Positions 46,091 to 56,162 of a DNA stretch of 64,000 nt are shown here, piece after piece; positions within the stretch are counted from its first letter, which is position 1, and each line of letters begins with the position of its first letter. Source of the DNA: Alcaligenaceae bacterium (GTDB lineage Bacteria; Pseudomonadota; Gammaproteobacteria; Burkholderiales; Burkholderiaceae_B); contig JACCET010000001.1 of the NCBI GenBank assembly GCA_013416405.1, positions 496,001-560,000 of the forward strand, read 5' to 3'. Under the pieces are notes generated by a model that did not search any database, was not told the origin of the DNA, and saw only the letters and a list, made by a program, of their open reading frames with translations. A program made the translations under genes and the position numbers.

Positions 46091-47136
46091 AGTGGCTCCA
46101 AAGGCAGGATCACGCGAAATTCCGTCTGGCCCGCCAGCGTATCAAACTCCACAATACCGCCATGCTGCTGAACAAACTCCTGGGCCAGGCTCAGGCCCAG
46201 GCCGGTGCCGCTGGCCCGCCCGGTGACCAGCGGATGAAACAGCTTGTCACGCAGACCCGCAGGTACGCCAGGGCCGTTATCCAGCACCGACACGACTATG
46301 GCCAGCTTGGCTTGATGGGTGGCCAGCAATAGCTGTCGACCTATACGCGTGCGCACGGTAATGCGCGGTGTTTCTATAGATGGCGTTTCATTCAAGGCCT
46401 GGGCAGCATTGCGGGTAATGTTCAGCAAAGCCTGCAGCAAGCGCGCAAAGTCGCCTTTGACATCGGGCACCGAAGCGTCATAGTCACGCGTCAGGCCTAT
46501 CTTTGGAAACTCGGCTTTGACCAAAGTATGCACCCGCTCGCAGATCTCGTGAATATTGAAAACACTTTGCTGCAGCGTTTCGCCTTGTGGTGCAATCAAC
46601 CTGTCGATCAGCCCCGCAAGCCTGTCGGCCTCGGCAATGATCACGCCGGTATATTCATCCAGCGCGTCATTGCTTAATTCGGCTTCCAGCAATTGCGCCG
46701 CGCCGCGTATACCGCCCAAGGGGTTCTTGACCTCGTGTGCCAGATTGCGCAGCGATTCCCGCTGCGCGGTCAACTCCTTGCTGAGCTGCTGATGGCGCCC
46801 GAGCAAGATATGATTTTCTATCAACCTGACCTCGACCAACGCCGACCACGGCTGCTTGTCAAGCGGCACAACGGCCAGGCTGACGGCTACCCGCTCGCCG
46901 CGTCTATCGACCACGAGATCCTGGCGCAAAATGCCAAACCTGCCCGCAATGGCATCGGGAAGCCGTTCGGCCAGTGCCTCGTCCGATCCGAACAGCCTGT
47001 GCACTGGCTGGCCGGTCAGTTGGCGACGCGAAATGCTGAAAAGCTCTTCAGCCGCCGTATTGGCATGTTCGACGCAACCATCGTCATTCAGCAACAACAC
47101 TGCGGTCGATAGTAAGTCGTAACTGGCTACGTCCAT
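46087..47136 (-). CDS. ntrB: Nitrogen sensor kinase NtrB
   Basis: A 349-residue cytoplasmic kinase/phosphatase: PAS domain (1-110, DGCVEHANTAAEELFSISRRQL), H-box LAHEVKNPLGGIRGAAQLLE with the phospho-accepting His, N-box LLNITRNAAQAL, and G-boxes VLDNGPGVPAGL and GRASGTGLGLSLAQEF. It is controlled by the PII protein in relatives. It lies between glnA and ntrC in the glnA-ntrB-ntrC operon. Confidence 0.96.
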   Translation of the reverse strand: MDVASYDLLSTAVLLLNDDGCVEHANTAAEELFSISRRQLTGQPVHRLFGSDEALAERLPDAIAGRFGILRQDLVVDRRGERVAVSLAVVPLDKQPWSALVEVRLIENHILLGRHQQLSKELTAQRESLRNLAHEVKNPLGGIRGAAQLLEAELSNDALDEYTGVIIAEADRLAGLIDRLIAPQGETLQQSVFNIHEICERVHTLVKAEFPKIGLTRDYDASVPDVKGDFARLLQALLNITRNAAQALNETPSIETPRITVRTRIGRQLLLATHQAKLAIVVSVLDNGPGVPAGLRDKLFHPLVTGRASGTGLGLSLAQEFVQQHGGIVEFDTLAGQTEFRVILPLEPL

Positions 47137-47159
47137 GATGGTTCCGGATGGTGCGGCAA

Positions 47160-47179
47160 GGGCGGTCCGGAAACCGCCC
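47160..47179 (-). terminator. Attenuator-like hairpin between glnA and ntrB
   Basis: GGGCGGT (47160-47166) and ACCGCCC (47173-47179) pair around six bases in the 49-base gap after glnA. A similar partial terminator separates glnA from ntrBC in other proteobacteria; here no T-run follows on the minus strand, so strength is uncertain. Confidence 0.45.
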
Positions 47180-47185
47180 CGGGAA

Positions 47186-48598
47186 CTACAGGCTGTAATA
47201 CATATCGAACTCGACCGGATGAGAGGTCATGCGCAAACGCGTAATCTCGGCCATTTTCAGTTCAATAAAGGCGTCCAGCATATCGTTGCTGAACACGCCG
47301 CCCCGGGTCAGGAATTCGCGATCCTGATCCAGTGCAGCAATGGCTTCTTCCAGCGATGCGCACACCGTCGGGATTTTTGCGTCCTCTTCTGGAGGCAGGT
47401 CGTACAAGTTCTTGTCGGCGGGATCACCGGGATGAATCTTGTTCTGGACGCCGTCCAGGCCAGCCATCATTAATGCCGAGAAAGCCAGGTAGGGATTGGC
47501 CAGTGGATCGGGAAAACGCGCTTCGACGCGGCGTCCCTTGGGGTTGCCGACATAAGGAATGCGGATGGACGCCGAGCGGTTGCGAGCCGAATAAGCCAGC
47601 TTGACCGGTGCTTCGTAGTGGGGAACTAGACGCTTGTACGAGTTGGTGCCGGGGTTGGTAATGGCATTGAGCGCTTTCGCATGCTTAATGATGCCGCCAA
47701 TGTAGTACAAGGCAAATTCCGACAAGCCTGCATAACCGTTGCCGGCAAACAGGTTTTGGCCATCTTTCCAGATGGATTGGTGCACGTGCATGCCTGAACC
47801 GTTATCGCCCACGATGGGCTTGGGCATGAAGGTGGCTGTCTTGCCATACACGTGAGCAACGTTGTGCACGGTGTACTTCAGGATCTGGTTCCAGTCGGCA
47901 CGCTCAACCAGAGTGCTGAACTTGGTGCCAATTTCAAGCTGACCCGGTCCGGCGACTTCATGGTGATGAACCTCGACGGGCACGCCTTGCTGCTCCAGCA
48001 GCAGGCACATTTCGGAGCGCATGTCATGGAAAGAATCAACAGGAGGCACAGGCACGTAGCCACCCTTGACACTGGGACGATGGCCCAGATTGCCGCCGTC
48101 CAACTCCATGCCGCGCGACCAGGGTGCTTCTTCGGACTTGATCTTGACGAAGCAACCCGACATATCGTCGTTCCAGGTAATGCCGTCAAAAACAAAGAAT
48201 TCGGGTTCGGGACCAAAATAGGCGGTATCGCCCAGACCGCTGGACTTCAGATACGCTTCGGCGCGCTTGGCCAGCGAGCGTGGATCGCGGTCGTAGCCTT
48301 TCAGGTCGGAAGGCTCGACCACATCGCAGGTCAGGTTCAACGTGGGTTCTTCACGGAAGGGATCCATGCGCGCAGACTTTGCGTCAGGAATCAACACCAT
48401 ATCAGAAGCTTCAATGCCCTTCCAGCCAGCAATCGATGAACCATCAAACGCAACACCGGTTTCAAGTTTTTCTTCGTCTACGGTGTGTGCGGGTATCGTA
48501 AGGTGGTGTTCTTTGCCCAGCGTATCGGTAAAGCGAAAATCGACAAAAGCAACTTCTCGTTCTGATATGAGTTTGATGACTTCTTCGGGTGTGGACAT
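47186..48598 (-). CDS. glnA: Type I glutamine synthetase
   Basis: Makes glutamine from glutamate, ammonia and ATP; a dodecamer. A 470-residue protein with the N-terminal latch [17 protein letters not shown], the metal-site strand [14 protein letters not shown], the [17 protein letters not shown] loop, [12 protein letters not shown] and the adenylylation Tyr in NLYDLPPEE, so it is subject to GlnE control. The ATG at 48598 ([11 protein letters not shown]) is chosen over a start six codons up. A sigma-54 promoter and NtrC site lie upstream. Confidence 0.97.
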   Translation of the reverse strand: MSTPEEVIKLISEREVAFVDFRFTDTLGKEHHLTIPAHTVDEEKLETGVAFDGSSIAGWKGIEASDMVLIPDAKSARMDPFREEPTLNLTCDVVEPSDLKGYDRDPRSLAKRAEAYLKSSGLGDTAYFGPEPEFFVFDGITWNDDMSGCFVKIKSEEAPWSRGMELDGGNLGHRPSVKGGYVPVPPVDSFHDMRSEMCLLLEQQGVPVEVHHHEVAGPGQLEIGTKFSTLVERADWNQILKYTVHNVAHVYGKTATFMPKPIVGDNGSGMHVHQSIWKDGQNLFAGNGYAGLSEFALYYIGGIIKHAKALNAITNPGTNSYKRLVPHYEAPVKLAYSARNRSASIRIPYVGNPKGRRVEARFPDPLANPYLAFSALMMAGLDGVQNKIHPGDPADKNLYDLPPEEDAKIPTVCASLEEAIAALDQDREFLTRGGVFSNDMLDAFIELKMAEITRLRMTSHPVEFDMYYSL

Positions 48599-48647
48599 GT
48601 AAGGCTCCTGGACCAATGAATGCGAAAAAATAAGACATTACAGCTTA

Positions 48648-48663
48648 AGCAAAACCCATGCCA
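48648..48663 (-). promoter_or_regulatory. Sigma-54 promoter of glnA
   Basis: On the minus strand TGGCATGGGTTTTGCT fits the sigma-54 consensus TGGCAYR-N4-TTGCW at every fixed position. Transcription should start near 48637, about 40 bases before the glnA ATG. Confidence 0.85.
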
Positions 48664-48733
48664 GATCTTATCGCCATGGTTGATGCCGGATCATGCACGC
48701 TTGAGTCGTTGCGCGCACCATTAACGGGCGTCG

Positions 48734-48750
48734 CGCACTATTGCGGTGCA
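48734..48750. promoter_or_regulatory. NtrC binding site upstream of glnA
   Basis: CGCACTATTGCGGTGCA matches the E. coli glnA site AGCACTATATTGGTGCA (consensus GCAC-N7-GTGC). Its centre lies roughly 105 bases before the predicted glnA start, the same distance as in E. coli. A weaker GCGCACCATTAACGG half-site lies at about 48713-48727. Confidence 0.75.
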
Positions 48751-48776
48751 TATTATAGTGCGTACGGCGGGCGTGT

Positions 48777-50036
48777 TCAGTCCAGGAACTCAGCCTGGAG
48801 ATCATTCAGAAATTGCCAGCCCTGCGGCGTTGCCTGCAAGCGTTCGCGGCCAGGCTCAAGCAAGCCGCGCGCCACGGCGCGGTCTATGGCCGGGGCAATT
48901 GCAAGTATAGAAAGACCCGTGCGTTCAATGAAGCTGCTGCGGGGCACGCCTTGTTTCAGCCGCAAGGCATTCAGCATGAATTCAAACCCGAGATCGTGCC
49001 AGTCTACTTGCTGGTCTTGTGCCAAGTGGCTGCCGTCGCGCAGCACGGCATTTTTCATCCAGCTGGATGGATTCTTCAACTTGGCCTGACGCACTATCCT
49101 GTCATGAAATGACAGCTTCCCATGCGCCCCCGGACCTATGCCCAGATAGTCGCCAAACTCCCAGTAATTCAGATTATGCCGACAGCGTTGCCCTGACTGG
49201 GCGTAGGCGGATACTTCGTAGCGCTCCCATCCTCCCGCAGCCGTCGCATCGGTAATCAAATCTTGCATGGCGGCACTGGCGTCATCGTCGGGAACCGTTG
49301 GCGGATACTTGGCAAACACAGTATTGGGCTCGAGTGTCAGGTGATACAACGACAAGTGCCCGGTCTGAAACGACATTGCCTGGCGCAGATCCTGGGCGCA
49401 TTCAGCCAAGGACTGTTGGGGCAAGGCATACATGATGTCCAGATTCACCCGCTCGACTGCATTCTGGGCAATCTCGATGGCAGCGCGGGCCTGGTCGGCA
49501 TCATGAATCCGACCCAAGGCCTTAAGGGCTGTATTGTTGAAACTTTGTATACCTAATGAAATGCGGTTGACTCCGCTGGCGGCATACTCGGCAAAACGGC
49601 CCGCCTCAACGGTACCGGGGTTTGCCTCCATGGTGATCTCAGCGTCCGGCAACAGGTTCAGACAGGCACGAATCATGGCCAGCATCTGGTCTATCGCCTG
49701 GCCCGACAGCAGACTGGGCGTGCCTCCGCCAATAAAGACGGAAACCACTTGCCTGCCCCACACCAAAGGCAGCGCCTGTTCCAGATCTGCCTGCAAGGCA
49801 GCCAGATAATCCTGCTCGGGCAGCTCTGCGCCCAACTCATGCGAATTGAAGTCGCAATAGGGGCATTTGCGCACGCACCAGGGCACATGTACATACAAGG
49901 ATAGCGGTGGCAGGCTCGTCAGGATGGTTTTCCCGCCCGAAGTGGGCATGACCACTGACTGCGTAGCCAGAGCTGGCCTGGAGCCAGCCATTGTGTTTGC
50001 CCCACCGGCCCTGGGCACGACCGTAGGTTTCTTCAT
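48777..50036 (-). CDS. hemW: Radical SAM heme chaperone HemW
   Basis: A 419-residue HemN-like protein that inserts heme into target proteins; often annotated as oxygen-independent coproporphyrinogen oxidase. The radical SAM cluster motif is CVRKCPYC in LYVHVPWCVRKCPYCDFNSHE; FIGGGTPSLLSGQ, EANPGTVE, NRISLGIQSFN, DIMYALPQQS and the C-terminal HemN domain follow. The ATG at 50036 overlaps the rdgB stop (ATGA), but residues 1-40 are unlike the family; a start at 49949 would give a more usual length. Confidence 0.92.
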   Translation of the reverse strand: MKKPTVVPRAGGANTMAGSRPALATQSVVMPTSGGKTILTSLPPLSLYVHVPWCVRKCPYCDFNSHELGAELPEQDYLAALQADLEQALPLVWGRQVVSVFIGGGTPSLLSGQAIDQMLAMIRACLNLLPDAEITMEANPGTVEAGRFAEYAASGVNRISLGIQSFNNTALKALGRIHDADQARAAIEIAQNAVERVNLDIMYALPQQSLAECAQDLRQAMSFQTGHLSLYHLTLEPNTVFAKYPPTVPDDDASAAMQDLITDATAAGGWERYEVSAYAQSGQRCRHNLNYWEFGDYLGIGPGAHGKLSFHDRIVRQAKLKNPSSWMKNAVLRDGSHLAQDQQVDWHDLGFEFMLNALRLKQGVPRSSFIERTGLSILAIAPAIDRAVARGLLEPGRERLQATPQGWQFLNDLQAEFLD

Positions 50037-50644
50037 TTAAGCCCCTGTTCCTGCTCTTGCATGGCCTGCAACAGTCGCTGCAAGGCCCGGGCGCGATGGC
50101 TTTGCGTGTTCTTTTGAGCGGGCTCAAGTTCGGCCACGGTCTTGCCCTGTTCCGGCAGATAAAAATGCGGGTCGTAGCCAAAGCCATTGGCGCCCCGTGG
50201 CTGATCCGTAATCTGGCCCGGCCAGATACCTTCGGCTATCAGAGGCCTGGGGTCATCGGCCGACCTGACATACACCAGCACCGCAACATAACAGGCCGAG
50301 CGATCGGCATGGCTTGCAAGTTGCGCCACCAGATGACGATTATTGGCCGCATCGCTTTTTTCACCGCCCGCCATCAAGGCAAAACGGGCCGAATAGACGC
50401 CGGGTGCGCCACTCAGGGCTGCCACGCACAGGCCCGAATCATCGGCCAAGGCCGGCATGCCGGTGTGTCGACTGGCATGCCGAGCCTTGGCCAGCGCATT
50501 CTCGACAAAGGTTACATGAGGCTCTTCGGCTTCGGACACTCCCAGTTCACCCTGGGCCACCATGCTTATTCCGGCCTGAGCCAGAATAGAGGAAAACTCT
50601 TTCAGCTTGCCTGCATTGTTGGAAGCCAATACCACTTCAGTCAT
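50033..50644 (-). CDS. rdgB: dITP/XTP pyrophosphatase RdgB
   Basis: A 203-residue nucleotide-pool cleaner that hydrolyses dITP and XTP to monophosphates. It begins VVLASNNAGKLKEFSSIL, the family signature SxNxxKxxE, and continues with ALADDSGLCVAAL, GAPGVYSARFA and GANGFGYDPHFYLPEQGKTVAEL. An AGGA sequence favours the ATG at 50644 over one three codons earlier (50653). It is coupled to hemW by a four-base overlap, the usual neighbour. Confidence 0.95.
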   Translation of the reverse strand: MTEVVLASNNAGKLKEFSSILAQAGISMVAQGELGVSEAEEPHVTFVENALAKARHASRHTGMPALADDSGLCVAALSGAPGVYSARFALMAGGEKSDAANNRHLVAQLASHADRSACYVAVLVYVRSADDPRPLIAEGIWPGQITDQPRGANGFGYDPHFYLPEQGKTVAELEPAQKNTQSHRARALQRLLQAMQEQEQGLK

Positions 50645-50654
50645 GCTTTTCATC

Positions 50655-51572
50655 CTAATTCAAGTCTTGTTTATCGGCCGCCGCATCTTTTACCAACAAA
50701 GACACGAGCTCTTTGGCGAATACTGGAAGGCGGTCGAACTGCTTTACGCAAATATGCAGGCGGCGCAATGCCCACGGGTCGTTAAGGGCAATCAGCTTCA
50801 GGGGAAGATCCTTGACGTAGCGCCGCCCGGCGGTTTCGGGGATTATGCCTATGCCCACATGCGATGCGATCATGCGGCAGGCCGCTTCAAAATTGCTGAC
50901 TTCAACGCGAAAGCGTAATACTCGGCCCAAGTCGTCAGCAGCCTGCAGCAAAAAGGCATGAATGGCGCTGGTCTCGGACAACCCCACAAAATCGTAGGCC
51001 AGCGTGGAGTCGAAATCCACGGACTCGTTTGCAGCCAGGGGGTGATCCTGGTGCGTTACCAGTACCAGCCTGTCTGTGCGGTAAGGCAGGAACTCTATGT
51101 TTTCACCGCCACCGGCGTGAGCGGTAATGCCGATGTCGGCCGAACCGTCGGCAACCGCCTTGACTACAAGATAGCTGAGCCGCTCGCGCAGTTCTACGTT
51201 CACATCCTGGTGTGTGCCAAGATAATGGGCCAATATATTAGGCATGAATTCGTTCATGGCCGTGGTATTGGCATAGACCCGCACGCGCCCCTTTACCCCG
51301 CTGGCGTACTCCTGGATGTCGCCGCGCAAGTGTTCGAGCTGACGCAGCACTATGCGGGCGTGGCGCACAAAAGCCTCGCCCGACGGGGTCAAAGTTACGC
51401 CCTGGCTATTGCGATAAAGCAGGGCTGTGCCCAAATGGTTTTCCAGATTCTTCACGCGGTTGCTGGCCGCCGGCAACGACAAGAATGAACGTTCGGCCCC
51501 CTTGGTCATGCTCTGCATGCTGGCCACATTCACCATCAGCTGCATATCGGTCAAATCAAAGTGCATGGCCAT
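50655..51572 (-). CDS. LysR-family transcriptional regulator (divergent from acyl-CoA dehydrogenase)
   Basis: A 305-residue LTTR. The HTH is SMTKGAERSFLSLPAASNRVKNLENHLGTALLYRNSQGVTLTPSGEAF; the effector domain includes LRERLSYLVVKAVADGSADIGI. AGGGAAG lies before the ATG at 51572. It faces the acyl-CoA dehydrogenase / MmgE-PrpD operon across 126 bases and is likely its regulator; its stop is ten bases from the rdgB start so it may also read into rdgB-hemW. Confidence 0.9.
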   Translation of the reverse strand: MAMHFDLTDMQLMVNVASMQSMTKGAERSFLSLPAASNRVKNLENHLGTALLYRNSQGVTLTPSGEAFVRHARIVLRQLEHLRGDIQEYASGVKGRVRVYANTTAMNEFMPNILAHYLGTHQDVNVELRERLSYLVVKAVADGSADIGITAHAGGGENIEFLPYRTDRLVLVTHQDHPLAANESVDFDSTLAYDFVGLSETSAIHAFLLQAADDLGRVLRFRVEVSNFEAACRMIASHVGIGIIPETAGRRYVKDLPLKLIALNDPWALRRLHICVKQFDRLPVFAKELVSLLVKDAAADKQDLN

Positions 51573-51698
51573 TGTGTCGCTTCCCTGCGGATGTTCTCTT
51601 CAAAATTGGCAAACCCCGGCTTAAGCAAGCAATAATTGGCAAGAGTGCCTGATTCGGGCAAAGTAAACCCTATTGTAATAAACCCGGACACATCCACC

Positions 51699-52859
51699 AT
51701 GACTCAGCACAACAACTCATATCAAGATATCCGTGACGCCATACGCGACCTCTGCGCCCAGTTTCCGGCCGAATACTTTCGCAAGGTGGACGAAGAGCGC
51801 GGCTACCCTGAAGAGTTCGTCAAGACCCTGACCGAAGCGGGTTGGCTGGCAGCATTGATTCCCGAAGAATACGGCGGATCAGGTCTGAGCCTGACCGAAG
51901 CTTCGGTGATTATGGAAGAGATCAACCGCAACGGCGGTAATTCAGGAGTGTGTCACGGCCAAATGTATAACATGGGCACTTTACTACGCCATGGCTCGGC
52001 CGAGCAGAAGCAGTTGTATCTGCCGCGTATCGCCAGCGGCGAACTACGGCTGCAATCCATGGGGGTGACGGAGCCGACCACGGGCACCGATACCACCAAG
52101 ATCAAGACCATGGCCATTAAAAAAGGCGACCGCTATGTGATCAACGGCCAAAAAGTGTGGATTTCGCGCATACAGCATTCCGATCTGATGATCTTGCTGG
52201 CCCGCACCACGCCATTGGATCAAGTCAAGAAAAAATCGGAAGGCATGTCCATTTTCCTGGTCGATCTACACCAAGCCATAGGCAACGGCATGGAAGTGCG
52301 CCCCATTCCCAATATGGTCAACCACGAAACAAACGAACTATTTTTCGACAATCTGGAAATCCCCGCCGAAAACCTGATCGGCGAGGAAGGTAAAGGCTTC
52401 AAATATATCCTGGACGGCCTGAATGCCGAACGCACGCTTATTGCTGCGGAATGCGTCGGTGACGGCCATTGGTTCATCGACAAAGTCACTGCCTACGCCA
52501 AAGAACGCATAGTTTTCAACCGCCCTATTGGCCAGAATCAGGGTGTGCAGTTTCCCATTGCGCGCGCCCATATCAATGTCGAAGCCGCCAGTCTGATGCG
52601 TTTCGAGGCCTGCCGCCTGTACGATGCGCATCAGCCTTGCGGCGCCCAGGCCAATATGGCCAAGATGCTGGCCGCCGATGCATCATGGGAGGCGGCCAAC
52701 GCCTGCCTGCAGTTCCACGGCGGCTTTGGTTTTGCCAACGAATACGATGTGGAACGCAAGTTCCGCGAAACGCGGCTGTATCAAGTGGCCCCCATTTCAA
52801 CCAACCTGATCCTGTCGTATGTGGCCGAGCACATACTGGGTCTGCCACGCTCGTTTTAA
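51699..52859 (+). CDS. Acyl-CoA dehydrogenase family protein
   Basis: A 386-residue flavoenzyme: N-terminal helical domain (FVKTLTEAGWLAALIPEEYGGSGL), middle barrel with MGVTEPTTGTDTTKIKT and VINGQKVWISRI, and the C-terminal domain with LQFHGGFGFANEYDVERKFRETRLYQVAPISTNLI. The substrate is not evident. The start at 51699 (MTQHNNSYQDIRDAI) is chosen because the preceding 21 in-frame residues are unlike the family. It is followed 55 bases later by an MmgE/PrpD gene, a pairing seen in organic-acid breakdown clusters. Confidence 0.92.
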   Translation: MTQHNNSYQDIRDAIRDLCAQFPAEYFRKVDEERGYPEEFVKTLTEAGWLAALIPEEYGGSGLSLTEASVIMEEINRNGGNSGVCHGQMYNMGTLLRHGSAEQKQLYLPRIASGELRLQSMGVTEPTTGTDTTKIKTMAIKKGDRYVINGQKVWISRIQHSDLMILLARTTPLDQVKKKSEGMSIFLVDLHQAIGNGMEVRPIPNMVNHETNELFFDNLEIPAENLIGEEGKGFKYILDGLNAERTLIAAECVGDGHWFIDKVTAYAKERIVFNRPIGQNQGVQFPIARAHINVEAASLMRFEACRLYDAHQPCGAQANMAKMLAADASWEAANACLQFHGGFGFANEYDVERKFRETRLYQVAPISTNLILSYVAEHILGLPRSF

Positions 52860-52914
52860 GCCAGCAGTACGCTGAGCCAATCTTGAATAACCCATCTAGC
52901 CAAGGATGTGCCCC

Positions 52915-54267
52915 ATGAGTCACCCCAGCGCCCAACTTGCCGAGTTTGCTTCCCAACTCAGCTATGAAGACATCCCAGCACCGGTCCTGCGTCGTACCGA
53001 AGACCTGCTGCTCGATTATTTGGTTTCCGCCCTGGCAGGATCCAGCGCTCGTGCCGTGCAAAGCATTGCACAGTTCGCCGACGCCATGGGGCCCGCCAGC
53101 GGCCCTTGTGAAAACCTGGTGACCCGACGCGGCACCAGCCCTATGTTCGCAGCCATGGTCAATGCCGCATCGGCTCATATGGTCGAACAAGACGATGTGC
53201 ACAATGGTTCGGTCTTCCATCCGGCTGCAGTCGTCTTTCCGGCCGCCGTTGCGGTGGCGCAGGCCTTGGGCCGCTCGGGCAAAGATCTGCTGGTCGCCTC
53301 GGTGGCCGGCTATGAAGCCGGCATCCGGATCGGCGAATTTCTGGGCCGCTCCCATTACAAAATTTTCCATACCACCGGTACCGCCGGCGCGCTGGCCGCC
53401 GCAGTGGCCGCCGGCCGCCTGCTCAACCTGAACAGCGAGCAGATGCTGCATGCCATGGGTTCGGCCGGCACACAGGCGGCAGGCTTATGGGAGTTCCTGC
53501 GCGATGCCGCCGATTCCAAACAGCTGCATACTTCCAAGGCAGCGGTCAACGGTGTTATTGCCGCCTACCTGGCGCACGATGGCTTTACCGGTGCACGACA
53601 GATACTGGAAGGCCCACAAGGCATGGGCGCCGGTATGTCCAGCGACGCCAATCCGGCCAAACTGACCGACGGCCTGGGCACGCGCTGGACTGTGCTGGAA
53701 ACCTCATTCAAATTCCACGCCTCTTGTCGTCATACCCACCCTGCCGCTGATGCCCTGCAGCAAGTGCTGCAGTCGCATCAGCTCAAGGCGGGCGACATTG
53801 CCTGGGTTGTGGCTCACGTGCACCAGGGCGCCATCGACGTCCTGGGGCCTGTGACCAACCCAACCACCGTACATCAGTCCAAGTTTTCCATGGGCACGGT
53901 TCTGGGCCTGATCGCCCTGCACGGGCGGGCCGGCTTGCCTGAGTTCGATGCCGCCCTGAATGACCCAAACACTGCCGCATTTCGTGAGCGGGTGTCCATG
54001 GACCTGGATACCGAAGTCGACACCGCTTATCCGACACAATGGATAGGCAAGGTCACCGTTCAGACCCACGATGGACGCAGCCTTTCGGGCCGTGTCGACG
54101 AACCCAAAGGCGATCCCGGCAATACGCTTTCGCGCCCCGAGCTGGAAGACAAGGCCATGCGGCTGGGTACCTACCGCAATGCAGCCAGTCCCGATGAAGT
54201 ACTGACCGTTATCAAGAAAGTATGGCAGCAGGCCGATGCCGAACAGGTCGGGCATTACCTGGGCTGA
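52915..54267 (+). CDS. MmgE/PrpD family protein
   Basis: A 450-residue protein of the 2-methylcitrate dehydratase / iminodisuccinate epimerase / cis-aconitate decarboxylase superfamily. Landmarks are RRTEDLLLDYLVSALAGS, NAASAHMVEQDDVHNGSVFHPAAVVFPAA (substrate-binding Asp and His), MHAMGSAGTQAAGLWEF and a SCRHTHPAADAL motif. AAGGATG lies before the ATG at 52915. The exact reaction is not readable. It converges on rph, eight bases apart. Confidence 0.9.
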   Translation: MSHPSAQLAEFASQLSYEDIPAPVLRRTEDLLLDYLVSALAGSSARAVQSIAQFADAMGPASGPCENLVTRRGTSPMFAAMVNAASAHMVEQDDVHNGSVFHPAAVVFPAAVAVAQALGRSGKDLLVASVAGYEAGIRIGEFLGRSHYKIFHTTGTAGALAAAVAAGRLLNLNSEQMLHAMGSAGTQAAGLWEFLRDAADSKQLHTSKAAVNGVIAAYLAHDGFTGARQILEGPQGMGAGMSSDANPAKLTDGLGTRWTVLETSFKFHASCRHTHPAADALQQVLQSHQLKAGDIAWVVAHVHQGAIDVLGPVTNPTTVHQSKFSMGTVLGLIALHGRAGLPEFDAALNDPNTAAFRERVSMDLDTEVDTAYPTQWIGKVTVQTHDGRSLSGRVDEPKGDPGNTLSRPELEDKAMRLGTYRNAASPDEVLTVIKKVWQQADAEQVGHYLG

Positions 54268-54275
54268 GCAAGACC

Positions 54276-55025
54276 TTAAGCCAGGGCCTGCTTCTGTGCT
54301 GTCAGCAGCTGCGCAATGCCGGCTTGGGCTACATCCAGCAAATTATCCAGCATCTTGCGCTCGAAGGTCTGCCCTTCGGCCGTACCTTGCACTTCAACAA
54401 ATTGGCCCGCACCCGTCATGACAATATTCATGTCTGCACCGCAACCCGAATCTTCGATGTAATCAAGGTCTAGCAGCGCACGGCCATCAACCAACCCCAC
54501 CGATACCGCCGCTACATGATCCAGTATGGGGCTTTGCACCAGCGTGCCCTGCTCGACCAGGCTGCGCACTGCCAACGCTGCCGCTACCCAGGCACCAGTA
54601 ATGCTGGCGCAACGCGTGCCACCATCGGCCTGCAGCACATCGCAATCCAGGTGCAGCGTGCGCTCACCCAATACATTCAGATCAAACACAGCACGCAGGC
54701 TGCGCCCGATCAGGCGCTGGATTTCCTGGGTACGGCCACTTTGCTTGCCCCGCGCCGCCTCGCGATCCGATCGTGTATGCGTGGAGCGCGGCAGCATGCC
54801 GTATTCGGCCGTTACCCAGCCCTGCCCTTTGCCTTTCAGGAATGGCGGCACCTTTTCCAGCACACTGGCATTGCACAGCACATGCGTATCGCCCGCCTTG
54901 ATCAGCACAGATCCTTCTGCATGGCGCGTATAGCCGGTTTCAATGACCAGCGAACGCAGTTCTGATGCGCCGCGCCCGGATGCGCGTGTGGGAATGGACG
55001 ATGTGGAAAGACCTGTTTCAGTCAA
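54276..55025 (-). CDS. rph: Ribonuclease PH
   Basis: A 249-residue phosphorolytic 3'-5' exonuclease that trims tRNA 3' ends. [67 protein letters not shown] and [21 protein letters not shown] are typical. The start is a TTG at 55025 with GGAG seven bases before it; the N terminus is about ten residues longer than in E. coli. It diverges from yicC, a common neighbour. Confidence 0.95.
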   Translation of the reverse strand: MTETGLSTSSIPTRASGRGASELRSLVIETGYTRHAEGSVLIKAGDTHVLCNASVLEKVPPFLKGKGQGWVTAEYGMLPRSTHTRSDREAARGKQSGRTQEIQRLIGRSLRAVFDLNVLGERTLHLDCDVLQADGGTRCASITGAWVAAALAVRSLVEQGTLVQSPILDHVAAVSVGLVDGRALLDLDYIEDSGCGADMNIVMTGAGQFVEVQGTAEGQTFERKMLDNLLDVAQAGIAQLLTAQKQALA

Positions 55026-55095
55026 GACTGACTCCGATGAATAATGAAAAACCTTACAATAACCGGTTTAACCCCACTTCAGGACTACGACCTTC

Positions 55096-56043
55096 ATGAT
55101 CCGTAGCATGACCGCTTTTGGCAATGCACGTGCCGAATCCCCGCAAGGCAGTGTTTCGATTGAGTTTCGCACTGTCAACAGCCGATTTCTGGACGTCAAT
55201 TTTCGCTTGCCCGACGAGCTCAGGATGGCAGAAAGCCCCATACGAGAGCAACTGGGCCAGGTCGTCAAACGTGGCAAGGTCGAGATTCGGGCCAGCTATT
55301 CGCGTCCTGAAACCCAAGTCACTACGGCACTTGATCTGCACCACCTGACTCAAATCGCCAGCCAGCTTGAGCTGGCTCGCCAATACCTGCCCGATGTCGC
55401 AGCCCCCAGTCTTGGTGAGTTACTGAGCGCCAGCGGACACGACACGCCCGCAACCGATGCACAGGTCTGGCTAGCCCTGTGTACCCAGGCCAGTACGCAG
55501 GCGCTGGCCGAATTGCTGGCCGCTCGCGAACGCGAAGGCCGCCGCCTGGCTGACATGATGCTGGACTGCGCGCGCGACATCAACGCCATCGTCGATCAGG
55601 TTCAAACCGAGCTGCCGGCGCTACTGGCTGAGCACCAGACAAAAATCGCCTCGAAATTGCGCGACGCCCTGGCAGCCGCCAGCCCGGAAGGCTTTGCACA
55701 AATCAGCGGCGCCGAACTGACCGCACGCATTGCCCAGGAAGCATCGCTGTTTTCCCTGCGCATAGACGTTGCCGAAGAGCTATCGCGCTTGCGCTCGCAT
55801 ATTGCCGAACTCGAGCATCTGCTGGGCGCGGAATCCAACGCTGAAGCCTCCAGCACTGCCACGACCAAGAAATCCCAAGGCAGCGGCAGCGTAGGCAAAC
55901 GGCTGGATTTCCTGTTTCAGGAAATGAACCGCGAGGCCAACACGCTGGGCTCCAAGGCCAGCGCACTGAGCGTAACGCGCGCCGCCATTGATCTGAAGCT
56001 GCTTATAGAGCAAATGCGTGAGCAGGCACAGAATATTGAGTGA
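55096..56043 (+). CDS. yicC: YicC-family endoribonuclease
   Basis: A 315-residue protein beginning MIRSMTAFGNARAESPQGSVSIEFRTVNSRFLDVNFRLPDEL, the YicC N-terminal domain; the C-terminal DUF1732 domain reads GKRLDFLFQEMNREANTLGSKA. YicC proteins are hexameric RNA-cleaving enzymes. Its place beside rph supports a role in RNA turnover. The Ser/Thr-rich linker at about 252-270 is longer than usual. Confidence 0.94.
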   Translation: MIRSMTAFGNARAESPQGSVSIEFRTVNSRFLDVNFRLPDELRMAESPIREQLGQVVKRGKVEIRASYSRPETQVTTALDLHHLTQIASQLELARQYLPDVAAPSLGELLSASGHDTPATDAQVWLALCTQASTQALAELLAAREREGRRLADMMLDCARDINAIVDQVQTELPALLAEHQTKIASKLRDALAAASPEGFAQISGAELTARIAQEASLFSLRIDVAEELSRLRSHIAELEHLLGAESNAEASSTATTKKSQGSGSVGKRLDFLFQEMNREANTLGSKASALSVTRAAIDLKLLIEQMREQAQNIE

Positions 56044-56162
56044 TGCCATTGGTCTGGCGACCGACAATATACCTATTTTGCGCATTGTCGTACCAGAAAG
56101 CGGCATGGGAAACTGTGGTGTCTCTGTTTGCCACTAACTGACGATGACCATGGCCCGGCCTT

